A stretch of DNA of 26,641 bases from Pleurotus djamor. Taxonomy: Eukaryota; Basidiomycota; Agaricomycetes; Agaricales; Pleurotaceae. The stretch lies in NCBI GenBank assembly GCA_029747585.1, contig JAPEVF010000630.1:1-26641 (forward strand). Reading direction: 5' to 3'. Below the pieces are notes generated by a model. It saw only the letters and a program-made list of their open reading frames with translations, searched no databases and was not told the DNA's origin. Numbering within the stretch: the stretch's first letter is position 1; each line of letters starts with the position of its first letter. Below are positions 1-9,798 of the stretch, one piece after another. The position numbers and the translations under genes are program-made.

Positions 1-758
1 GTACCCCAGTGGGCTTGCCGTACGCACGAGGTTGACGAAGAAGACGGAAAACCCCTCAAGGAAAATCGTCGCAACCTGGAAGCTTCGCTCGGTATTGCAA
101 AGTCTCCTCCGCCACTATCCTGCCAGGAGAGTCTCCATGGTTACGGCGCTCCTACTTGTCCACGCTTGGTGCTTGGAGAAGACACTCTTCTGCACAGATG
201 GTAGACGCAGAAGTGACAGGTAGGCACGATCGCTCCTCCTTGGACTTGTATACCCAACTCTCAAGCCTCAGTACTCAGTACTTATCCTCCTTCTCCCGTC
301 TCCCGTGTCTGTTTATATGTTGTAAAATTGCGCCATCATCGTTTGCTTTCCCGTGGACCTTGCTCACTTCCTCTGCGGATTTTCATCACCTCGAACTTTT
401 TGTTTATCCCTTGGCCTCTCGTACTTCCGCTACCTCCTCTTGCCGTTCTTGTCCCCACTCGAGTACGATACAGTATCAAACCAGTATCCCGTCAGCACTC
501 GTTGGACTCTTTTAATCCATCCATCTATGATCGGCGTATTCAGATTGCCTCCTGAACCTTACATATCGTTGTACCCACTGGAATCTACCAATCCTCCCAG
601 CTCCCAGTTCCAATCAATGCATCTTTAACACTTCAACCTTCAACTACAGTCGTTGCTGCCCTTCCTCAAAAGTCGTCCTGCGCGGACTCAGTTCTGAAGT
701 CGGCCTTCGCAAGACTTGTCAGACAGCGACAGCGACCGAATAACTACCACGGGCTACA
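1..758. other. non-coding leader/intergenic stretch
   Basis: No convincing gene is seen. The plus strand from about 240 to 660 is rich in C and T, as is common in fungal promoters and 5' leaders. The short overlapping ORFs here are low-complexity Ser/Leu/Pro readings of that tract. It most likely belongs to the upstream region of the gene starting at 1022. Confidence 0.4.
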
Positions 759-960
759 GTAAGCCTTTCGTTAGCATCGCTTTCCACAGATCCTAACATT
801 TAATCAGCCTCCCTGTGTTTTGATCCCATCCCTTTGTCGTCGGTGCACTCTGACTGACCTGTCAGAGTCTTCGCTTTTAAATAGCGCGCAACGATACGAT
901 ACGCAGGTGCGTCTTTCCACTACCCCATTTCAACTATCACTGATCTGTATAACCATCCAG
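759..960 (+). promoter_or_regulatory. probable 5' UTR with two introns upstream of the 1022 gene
   Basis: Two stretches have the same splice grammar as the coding introns of this window. The first, 759-807, runs from GTAAGC to AATCAG with a CTAAC branch-like site. The second, 907-960, runs from GTGCGT to ATCCAG with CTGAT. The exon between them (808-906) has no ATG, so both would lie in a spliced 5' leader. This is inferred from splice consensus only. Confidence 0.4.
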
Positions 961-1021
961 TCCTTGACCTAACCTTGACCACCTTTCGTCAACCTTTCGT
1001 CGTTCGAGCTCAGTGGATGGC

Positions 1022-1452
1022 ATGAACCTAGTAGCGGCAATAGTTACATCGAGTTTTGTGATGTCTATCCTCCCCTCGGTGGCCATATACTGCATATCCA
1101 TACACCAGGCTAAGAATGCCAGAGGACGCAGAGTACGAAGTACTTCACCTAGTACGTATGCCGTAGACGTCCCCATATCGAACCGCTCCCATGAAATGTT
1201 GATGTACTGACACACATTCCCCTAGATGAAGGCGACATAGAAGCCCAGGAGCTCGTGTCGCTTGGGTCCATTGATGGACCCGAGACGCAAGAAGCCGCTG
1301 TTTACAGCGCGAGGCTGCACTCTCTGGACCACATCCCATTTGGAAATCCATATCGCCTGTCGAATACGTCCAGACTCCCGTCGTACCACACCGAAAACCT
1401 CCCTTCATACGCGTCACCTCAGACCCATATCCTCCCGCTCTATCAACATTAG
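1022..1452 (+). CDS. small single-pass membrane protein, unknown function
   Basis: Two exons, 1022-1151 and 1226-1452, join across a 74-nt intron (GTACGT donor, CTGAC branch, CCCTAG acceptor) to give 118 aa. Residues about 3-25 form a hydrophobic helix interrupted by one proline, followed directly by a basic stretch (KNARGRRVR), so the protein probably has a short outside N-terminus and a cytosolic tail. The tail is Ser/Pro/Tyr-rich and carries two LPSY tetrapeptides (LPSYHTENLPSY), resembling the LPxY/PPxY ligands of WW domains. I recognise no family. The ATG at 1022 is chosen because the upstream in-frame codons have no other ATG. A two-codon upstream ORF (1017-1025) overlaps it. Without splicing the frame stops at 1210. 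The single TM plus basic anchor plus continuous second exon make a real gene likely. Confidence 0.6.
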
Positions 1453-2716
1453 ACGCGGCTATGTGGGGAAGACCTGGCGGATGTCGGATACATCCCTATA
1501 CCTCAATCCTCTCTTCTTTGTCGCCACACACATTACCCGGGGTTGCTACATTCCCATGCCCGGTGGTTGAATGGGGACCTCCTTCATGGACGAGGCTAGC
1601 AAACGGACGGACGGTTTGAAGACAGAAGACACGACTGCGACGCATATCCACTGCTCCCTCGGTCAATTGGGTACCTTCTAACTAGTCTCTGATCAAAGCA
1701 TTCGCTCAGATATCCGCATCTTTACATGTGGAATCCTTCAAGGGCACCCGACCCTTGGTATCATTACCTGGCACCAGCTCCCATGGCGCCGCATTGGAAG
1801 TGCTGTAACTAGTCCTGCCTTTCCTCCCAATGATGGTGTATGAGACTAGTAGAGGCGTACTGTTGATTGCGAGCCCGAATCTTCGTTGTCAACATTGAGC
1901 GTTTGTATGCCTACTACGCTCTCTTTTTCTGTTTCGTGTAGTGATCATTCAAGCACACTTTCCTGTACATAGAGTACTTGCGGCCAATCCATCCTTCCAT
2001 CACATTTCTCCTCACGAAAGAGACGGTGATTACCGATTTAAGATCCATGTTCACTCTCCGCATTCGATGATCAGATGTTTCGCTGATGCGCCAACCCATC
2101 TTCAAGATTATCGTCATGTAACCAAGGACAGCACGCGAGAGGTGACCGACAAACGGGGTTTTATTCGCGCCGAGTCCTGTTGCCTTTGCCTGTCGCTATT
2201 GTCTCAACTATACTCTCCTCAGTACTCATCTGATCCTCAAGCGGTTGGTGAGTTCGATCGACTCGTCTTTGTTCCGTTCGACCGATTGATGACCATATGG
2301 TTTTGAGCTTGCGTCATACACTTCTAGTTTGTAACTGACCGTCCCTGAGCAAGCGCTGATTTGCGCCCCAGCCGTATTGCACATGGGTCCACCCTTGAAT
2401 TTCACCGCCGTGATGGATGATGTGTGGGCTTCCTCGATGAGGTCGACCGCCGTCGCACAGGAACCTAGTATGAATCAGCCATTTCTTCTCGATCACATGG
2501 TGGTAACGGAGGAGCCTCGCTGCGCAAATAGTGGTCGTTGTGAGATGAGCATTCCAAACGGTCATTATATAATTAAGGTCGAGTAAATTAGTAACGAGGC
2601 AAAGATTAGATTGAGGCCCTACTCTATATTAGCTAGGAAATGGGACGAGAAAACGAAGGGGGAATCGCTACATTGGAACAAGCTGGGGTCACGATGTTGA
2701 GCTTCAAACAGCTGGA
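1453..2716. other. intergenic, no gene recognised
   Basis: Several ORFs of 60-120 codons occur on both strands, but none shows a domain, a signal peptide or a coherent exon chain. The region holds the 3' end of the 1022 gene and the 3' flank of the minus-strand membrane gene. I see no repeat or RNA gene. Confidence 0.4.
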
Positions 2717-3533
2717 TCATTCGCTTGTTTGATATGAAGGCAAGCTCGATGTGGTCGAGACTATCCTCTTCTTGGAATGGGCGATGAGATATTTCCTCGA
2801 TGCGTTTACCCTTGGAGAGTCATTGCTGGTGGCCGGTACTTGCGTCGAGCTTGCCTGAGCCATGGTGGACCAAGGGGTTGAAACACGACTACTTTCGACA
2901 ATGGGGGGTCCAGCTTTTTCCCTCCTTGGTAACGGGAAGAAAGTGCGCTGAGGCTCTGACTCCGGGGTGTCACTGGGTGGAACGTCGCTGTATCCTACGA
3001 AGAAGAAAGTAAGTTTACAAAGGACGATCATATTCATCCAACGATACATACCTCCGTCTGTTATATCCAAGGCCGAAGTACGTGCACGCTTCCACTTGAG
3101 CTTGACGACGCGGTAAAACACGAAGATAACGATGAGCGCCGCAACGACGGATGCAACACCGGCTATGCCAACGATATCACGTCGTGAGCTGTGGCTTGGG
3201 GTGTTTAGACTAGTATCGCGGGGGTGATCCGTCTCCAGCGATCTTGTGATGCGAATCGACGAAGGAGCTTCAACACGTTGTATGGTAGTAGGGTCTGAAA
3301 GATGTGGCTCAGACAATGGAAAGCTGGCGCTTAAGGAGACATACCAAAGCTCTCGGATGCACTGCTGGTCATAGATACCTTCGATGACGCAGTTGATTCA
3401 GTCGTTGTATTCACTAACCATCCCTGAATCAGGATCGATCGCCACAGTGAGAGAGAGACGCACCCAAAACTGTAGGCGCATAAACTGTAGTGGTAAGCGT
3501 TGTGGCGTGGTGAGTTTTCTCTGTATTGCACAT
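2717..3533 (-). CDS. single-pass membrane protein with Ser/Thr-rich ectodomain (5' part unresolved)
   Basis: Four exons fit in phase: 3533-3464, 3413-3345, 3294-3052 and 2994-2717. They are separated by introns of 50, 50 and 57 nt (donors GTGCGT, GTATGT, GTATGT). From the ATG at 3533 this gives 219 aa: a Ser/Thr-rich, likely O-glycosylated stretch (about 1-85), a TM helix (about 87-107, DIVGIAGVASVVAALIVIF), a basic stop-transfer (KLKWKRAR) and a cytosolic tail ending SSLPSYQTSE. The 57-nt intron is a multiple of three with no stop, so it is easily mistaken for coding. This architecture is common among agaricomycete cell-surface proteins that have a signal peptide and one or two beta-sandwich domains upstream. 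Such exons may lie between 3534 and about 4500, so the ATG at 3533 may be internal. Function unknown. Confidence 0.55.
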
Positions 3534-4500
3534 TAAGGCAATACTGCCTTGGCTATAGCTCGAAGCCACTTAAATATCTCCCCAATTGACCGCTCCTTAT
3601 TCCAGGAAGGGCAAAAATCGCTCCCAAAATACGCAAAGATCTATTTTCAGTCTTACAGAGGGGCGAGGGCAAGACGAGGCGACAGCTTTCTCGACTCTGT
3701 CCCCCCTTGTACGTGATCGGTGAGGTGATTCTGAAGAATTCCACGACGTTGGGCCTGAGGGGACCCACAATATCAGGGGTTGAGAGACGTGAACAGTTGG
3801 TAGCGTCCAAGTATTGTTCAAAGGTACCTGCGACTCCGAACTCGGATGAGACCTAGCAAAAATATTCAGATACCTCCGGGTCTATCATTACGTGGACGTT
3901 TCCCCGAGAATACAGGTTCCGGAACATCGTAACATTGACTGTTTCGCGAAATATGTATAGAGAATGGAACAACGCACTGAGATCGGAGGTATATTGCAAC
4001 TGTTCGAATTTTGCGGTAAAGAAAAAGTGTCAAGTGTTAGGAACGAAGAGACAAATACCTACTAGGGAGCTTACGCTAGGATTCGGTCAGCGGAAGCAGT
4101 TGCTCGGCCACGCAGTAACATGGATTTCAGGCTTTGGCGACCGGATCAGTACGATCGATCGATGTGCTTGATCATGGCGCCGTCGACCTGATGGTTCATT
4201 GACGGCAACGGTAATCAACATGGCTGAGAAAAGAACAACTCACCAAAAATACTTCCCCCGTTCTCATCGCTTTGCTGTATTTGCCGTAAGCTCGATGCAT
4301 ACGCGTCGCGGGAAACGACTCAACAGCGGTTGGGATAGGATTGGGAAAATTCCGGTATCTGATGGGTTGCGTGAGATGAGTGAAGTGCCATACGGTTTGC
4401 CAGCATTGATGACAAAAGGGCAAAAGAAATGACAAACATACCATGTCACAATATTCGTTGCTTTGAAACCGTCACCATGCGTCTTAGCGATCTCTGAAGA
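3534..4500 (-). other. possible 5' exons of the 2717-3533 membrane gene
   Basis: On the minus strand several splice-like pairs are visible: donor at 4440 (GTATGT) with an ATCAG acceptor near 4358, GTGAGT near 4243 with an ATCAG near 4188, and GTAAGC near 4074 with CAG acceptors near 4000. Short open stretches between them include Asn/Thr-rich peptides such as NNTWTLPTVHVS (around 3800). I could not connect them into one in-frame chain with a signal peptide. The ectodomain is therefore either spliced in a way I cannot resolve by eye, or it has decayed. Confidence 0.25.
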
Positions 4501-5747
4501 GATAAAACACGGCTCAACTTCAAGTTTGTTGAGCCATCCTTCGTAATCTCAGCCTGAGGTAGCTATCTGGCGTCGCTAAGAATAGGTATTCCAAGGACAC
4601 CAAAATATACAGAGCGTCTTCGGGCGCCTTCAATGATTCCCCTCAGCCTAGAATGGCTCATGAAAAGAGATCCGCACCCTAGCACTGAGCAGTGAGTGAG
4701 AAAAGGCCCAAGGGTAGACAAAAATAAGGAGTAAAACGAAACGGACCGGTGCACTGAGTTCAGCAATCAATCGGAGTGCGATGCGGGTGGATGTAACGGT
4801 CAGGCTCGCGCGTTGCTACGTGTTGCAGACTCAGCCATTGTAGCAGGCCTCTTGGGCTAGGAAGTTAGAACACGGTAGGACTGGCTATCGGGCGCTAAAC
4901 GCAAGCGGAAGCAATCCAATAGACGCCCAGTTTTCTTGCTCTCCTTTCGCTTTCCTTCCACTTTCCGTGCTTCCAGCAACGATAATCGCTTATTTGTGCT
5001 GGTAACTTGGTATGCCTCTTCTCGGTCTTCGCTTCAGTGAGTCGTCCGTCAACCTCTTTATCCTACATCTTATCTGTGCTGAACCTCGAATTTGTTTCCT
5101 GCGGCCAGGATCTTAGGATCTCAGGCAGGACGTCAAGATGACAGGCCTCTGACCACAGTTCGAGAGCGAATATGCCTTCTAGCACGTATAGAGCCTTTGG
5201 TTGAGACTGGGAGAGACACAAGCCGCTCGGTGGTTAGCTGAGATGAACGATTTGGACCCGTGCATTGCGAAGAGGGCTAGATGGAGGAGCAGTAGGCCGG
5301 GTTGTGTTCGCTTGTGGGGTACGTTTGCTTCGTAAATGCTCTTTTCTGTATGCGCTAACAGGCACCTCCAAGTCTCCGTAGCTCACAATTCGGAGTCCAT
5401 GTTGGTATCAAGTCTAACCTGACTGGAATTTTCATGTCTTCGGCACTTTTGCTGTTCTCTCTCGTGGGAGAGCCTATCGTCTTCCTGCGTACGTTTCTCG
5501 CTTCGATTGGATTGCTGAATAATGGCCCTGACACACTATATAGCCTCTACGATGCCTCTGAAACTATCCTAAGACCTTCCAACAGCTAATTTTCGCGTTC
5601 GGTCGGCGCTAGTTTAGGTTTGCGAATCAGTTCGCTTCCTGCTCGCTTCCATCTGCTAAAGTCGACCAAGAGGATTGGGTAGTTGTGGGGATATAAGTCC
5701 ATTGACGTTGATACACCTCCACTTAGTTGGCCTTGCTCCCTCGATAT
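4501..5747. other. intergenic, with intron-like signals
   Basis: No recognisable gene. On the plus strand, 5319-5361 (GTACGT...TAACAG) and 5489-5543 (GTACGT...CTGAC...TATAG) look like introns. They bracket an open exon (5362-5488) containing an ATG at 5433 whose spliced reading would be only 28 codons, with a hydrophobic start. It could be a multi-intron 5' leader of the gene at 5818, a non-coding transcript or chance. Confidence 0.3.
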
Positions 5748-5798
5748 GTGCGTCTACTAGTCCCGATGTTAACTTCATCTCTCACCTTTCATCTTCAG
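5748..5798 (+). promoter_or_regulatory. likely 5' UTR intron of the 5818 gene
   Basis: GTGCGT donor at 5748 and CTTCAG acceptor at 5798, 51 nt, ending 19 nt before the ATG. The length and consensus match the coding introns of the window. Confidence 0.4.
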
Positions 5799-5817
5799 CT
5801 CCTCGTTTAAGCTCAGG

Positions 5818-6205
5818 ATGCAGTTCTTCAAGACGGCTACCATCACCATCCTGGTCCTCGCTGGCACCGCCTTGTCGTCCCCGGTGCCATCGTCATCAAG
5901 CTCATCGCAGTCCTTGAATTCGGAGTTGCCGTCGACTCCTCCGGTGTCCCCTTCACCTTTGCCACAGCGGCCTCAAGGGCTCATCTCGCATATCCATGAC
6001 TGCGCACATGCCGTTCTGTCTTTCCTCCCACAGGGTATCTTTCACAAGGATAATCCGTATGTTCAACTCCCTTTGAGTACCGCAATTTCTCTGATGTGCG
6101 ATTTATTCTAGCTTCGCTTTCAAGAACGGATGTCCCCTGTTCAAGCGTCCAGCACGACCCCCCACCCCGCCCCCCGCTCCTGCGGTTGACCCCACTCAAT
6201 GGTAA
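5818..6205 (+). CDS. small secreted protein, Ser/Pro-rich, unknown function
   Basis: Exons 5818-6056 and 6112-6205 with a 55-nt intron (GTATGT...TTCTAG) give 110 aa. The N-terminus is a textbook signal peptide (MQFFKTATITILVLAGTALS), with cleavage expected near residue 20-22. It is followed by a Ser run (25-30), a Pro/Ser-rich linker (to about 52) and a short conserved-looking core with two cysteines (C62, C87) that could form one disulfide. The tail is basic and Pro-rich (RPARPPTPPPAPA) and ends in QW. Fewer than 300 residues, secretion and no recognisable domain put it in the fungal small-secreted-protein class. A role at the cell wall or in interactions is only a guess. Without splicing the frame would stop inside the intron. 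Confidence 0.65.
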
Positions 6206-7470
6206 ATTGCATTGAAGCTCCCACAACTTGCTAAGGACTATGTTCATACGTAACCGTCCCTCTATCGCATTTGTCTTTGGGTTAGTCCAATCACTTCAAT
6301 GAATGACTACAGTCCCACACTTTCATGTGTGGTGCTTGTCCATGATTCTCCCCTCATCATCGTTTGCTCAGCAGCGAACGCTGAGCGCTGATGCTGCGTC
6401 CATTGCCCCCTTGGACATGCCCAGAGCTGATTCCTCAGTTGCCAAGGCATGACCTCAATATGTGCGGCCCGCGACAAACCCATCCTCGTCAACCATTCGC
6501 TTTCACTCGCGCTGGGACTTGGTCTATAACCTCGGACGATATGTGTTCCTCAAGAAATGACCATGATTCTCTCCGAGGGCGTCAGGTACCCGCACATCCC
6601 GTATTCCCGTATTTCCTTGCTCACTCCTACATATGCCAGTCTGTCAAATCGATCCTTGTACTTCTATTTTTATTGATGTTTCCAGTTGGCGGCAGACATA
6701 ATCCGCTGCGCTCATTGAGCCTGGCTGTTTGCGGGCCTTGTCCCTGGGTCCTGGCCTCGTAGCTTCCTAGTTTCGTGGAGCATGGCTAAATTGCAATTTG
6801 ATGGTGCGTCACAACGTAGAGATTCTGTCGAGCTGTCATTTTAACGTCGTCCTCGTTCACGTGGGTCTTTAGACTAGGACAATATTCGAACTGTTCTTTC
6901 CACTGTCTGAGCGGCGTCTTCGCCGTCGCCGTTCAGAACCGTCAAGGACGCGGACGCGGACTAACAGCGGTATCTCATTGCACCTGAGGCTGTCTGTCCT
7001 TTTGACTCTTTGCCTCGGTTTTCATGTTTTCACAAGCACATCCAGGAATCGTCCGCCCCGGTTTCCGGTTGCACAGCAACTCGAACTCTGCATAGCAACG
7101 CTATGACGTTGACATTGCCCCCCACGTTACCGATCACCCATGGCCATTTTGGGTGTTTTAACCTTCCAGGGCGGAGATGGCGTTGCCTAAAGCGCCTTTT
7201 AGCGCCGGCAAACCAGGAGGTTTCAACGTTTCGTGTTGATTCCTCGATCCCGGATCCGACACGGTGCCTCAATTGGTAGAATTTTTCCGTGAAAAAACGG
7301 TCTAGGTTCGACTTTGTGAATCCATATATGTGTCCACACGATACGCATTCCTGGTGATTCCTATCCTCCATCCTCTCCCCCCGTTTCCTTACTCCCACGC
7401 GGCCACTGCCTCTGAGAGGCGAAACCACATCATCCATTCTCCGGTTTCGACGAGCATTCAGCCACAAAAC
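6206..7470. other. intergenic; only a degenerate tRNA-like patch noted
   Basis: It holds the 3' flank of the secreted-protein gene and the upstream region of the DUF6534 gene. ORFs here (for example 6391-6762 plus and 7030-7587 minus) have no domain or exon support. A patch at about 7262-7321 resembles tRNA A and B boxes without pairing stems. Confidence 0.4.
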
Positions 7471-9065
7471 ATGTCGCTTCTCATGACAGGCCAGACCTTG
7501 GATAATACATTGGGGTCGTTGTTCATTGGGTCCATATTCGCCGCTATGTATGTTCGTCTGGCATCTTGACATAAAACCATCTGACATTCGCTTATTCGCC
7601 CGTAGACTTTACGGATTTACCTGCTTGCAAACCCACTCATACTTCCATTGGTTCTTCAAACGCGACTCTTTAATTCATCGGATCGCTGTGCGTCTCTTTG
7701 GACGTCATCTTAGCTGGCTCAGTTGACCTAACCTCTGTCTTTGATAGGTCCCTGGTCTTTGGATACTCGATACCTTCCACCTTATTCTTCTCGCGCATAC
7801 CGTCTACTACTACTGTATACAAGGCTTTGCAAACCCCTTGAAAATCTTGGTTGTCGTGTGGTCGCTCAAGCTTCAGATTGTAATCAACATCGTCATTATT
7901 CTCATAGTGCATGGGTGCGTCTCGGAGCTGCTCCGCGATCTTTCGAGTCTGACTCCTCTTTTGTTCGTTAGACTGTACACCTACCGGGTGTGGTTGCGTA
8001 AGTCTTGCTTGAAGAATTCGGGACCTCGAACCTAATCGTCGTCGTTGCCAGTTGGAGCTTACCACAATCCGATTATCGCCTACCTCGTAATGGCCACGGT
8101 CGCAGGCGCATTCTGTGAGCACTCTATCACTTTGCAGCTCACGTCGAGCGTCTTACCCCTGTTCCTCTGTAGGTATTGGAATGGTCCTTGTCTATCATCT
8201 TTATACGCTCACCAACATCGCCGACCATACGTCCATCGGGGTACGCGCCTTCTTTGTCTCGTCTTCTCCTACCACTGACGTTCATACCTGCAGTGGGCGA
8301 TCATCGCATGCTTCGCCACAGCTACATTTGTTGACTTCGTGATTGCATTCGCTATGGTCTACTACTTGCGAAGATCCCGTGGACTCCAAACCCAGGTTAA
8401 TTCACGTATCGCCATGATGATGCAGTTTATCCTACGTAGTGGGCTACTGACAAGCGCTACGTCCATGGGGGCATTGATCGCAGTATGTTTTTTTCTTTCT
8501 ATCCTTCTCATTGCAATTCTGATCTCGTGCTGCAGTACGTCGCCTCTCCTAATACCCTAATCTTCTTGGGCATCGAGTCCTTCCTCACGAAAGGTACTTT
8601 TCGCCCCATTCTTCATACGTCTTTCCCGAACCCACCTTCCCTCCAGTGTACATCAATTCCTTCATTGCGATGCTCAACTCTCGAGAGCGTATCAGGGAAG
8701 ACGAACCACCCCGCTTGTATGTCGGTAGCTTGAACGGCAGCGGGGAGCGGAGGCGGTTCAACAGCCCGTATCCTGGTCAACGCCTTAATGTCGGTGTTGA
8801 CGTTGACGTCGATATTGAGATAAAGGGTGGTGACCGGGACGGGAGCTTGTCTTCTAGCTCAACTCTGAGCGCCGGCGTACGTCCCTTCCTTCAATACCTA
8901 TATTCTTCAGCTCACTCTGGACATCAGACACCACAGAAGAACGTCTCTTGGAAGATTCCTTCGCCATCGGAATACTCCCCAAGCTACCCTACGCCGGGCT
9001 TCATCGCATCACCTATCCAGAAGGTGCCCCCGACTTTCCAGAGTGACCAACCTTATAAACGATGA
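7471..9065 (+). CDS. DUF6534-family multipass membrane protein
   Basis: Nine exons are in phase: 7471-7547, 7606-7687, 7748-7914, 7972-7997, 8052-8114, 8173-8240, 8294-8482, 8536-8593 and 8647-9065. Introns are 53-60 nt, and the product is about 382 aa. Known features of this basidiomycete family are present: the LDNTLGSLFIGSIFAA start leading into YGFTCLQTHSYFHWF, the WILDTFHLILLAHTVYYY helix, the NPLKILVVVWSLKLQIVINIVI helix with YTYRVWL, the VYYLRRSR basic loop, SGLLTSATS, and NTLIFLGIESFLTKVYINSFIAMLNSRERIR at the end of the membrane core. About seven TM helices are expected, followed by a hydrophilic cytosolic tail of about 125 aa. Function is unknown; the family is expanded in mushrooms. 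A further 51-nt in-frame intron is possible in the tail (8880-8930). Confidence 0.88.
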
Positions 9066-9798
9066 CCTACCTATCCGTTCCCCGCGATTACCTTGCCAGC
9101 GTTACACTTCATTAACCCCTCTTTAACGCCTCTCTTTGTACGACCCTTGCACGCTTCATGGCCGTTTCCACTCATTTGAACTCACACATTATACCTAAAC
9201 GCCTCCTATAATACCTTGCGATCCTTTACGGCATCTTAACAGTATAATCCAACCCATATACTCGCGCGTACCAAACTTGTATTATTTTTATCATGTATCC
9301 CGAACATATTGGTATCCATAGCTTATTGGAATTTTTGATCGTCAATTGAAGGCTTGATCAAACGACTCACATGTTGTTGCGAGTACTCGACTGGTTCCAC
9401 ATGAAGGTACTTAGACTGGATTTCAATGCGCGGTCTGTAGAGACAACGACAGCGGAAAATGAAGTACAGCCAGACGACCTTGATCTTGGTGAATTCTCTC
9501 AAAGTATTGAGGTCATCTTTCGATATGTGCTCCTCATGGAGACAAACCTCTCGCACTTTCAGGAACCTCTCGCACTTTCAGGGCCAATGATTTGGGCTGC
9601 TTTTTAGTAGATCGAGGAGGTCTCTAAGGAGGATGACTGGGGTTAGGAGGAGATTCCTAACCAACAGAGGGATCATGATTTCGGATTGAGAGATTCCCCG
9701 GTCACCCGTGGGTGTTTTTATTACACGATAGGTATAAGGGTGCATTGGTCAAGAAGAACGGGAAATACATAGTAGGTAGAAACAAGGTAGAAACGTGA
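9066..9798. other. intergenic with a short tandem duplication
   Basis: 3' flanks of two convergent genes. An open plus-strand stretch at 9371-9607 (about 78 codons, including HMKVLRLDFN) has an LRR-like flavour and could be a relic of an F-box gene tail, but nothing joins to it. A 19-bp direct duplication lies at 9545-9582. Confidence 0.35.
9545..9582. repeat. 19-bp perfect tandem duplication
   Basis: The unit AACCTCTCGCACTTTCAGG occurs twice back to back (9545-9563 and 9564-9582). Two perfect copies suggest a recent slippage or unequal event. It adds 19 bp, so it would shift any frame that crosses it. Confidence 0.9.

Noticed and set aside
1941..2306. 121-codon plus-strand ORF
   Set aside because: No recognisable motif and no splice chain; taken as chance.
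6391..6762. 123-codon plus-strand ORF
   Set aside because: Low-quality composition, no homology features, and no exon partners.
7030..7587. 185-codon minus-strand ORF
   Set aside because: It overlaps the first exon of the well-supported DUF6534 gene on the other strand; composition is random and there is no domain or splice support.
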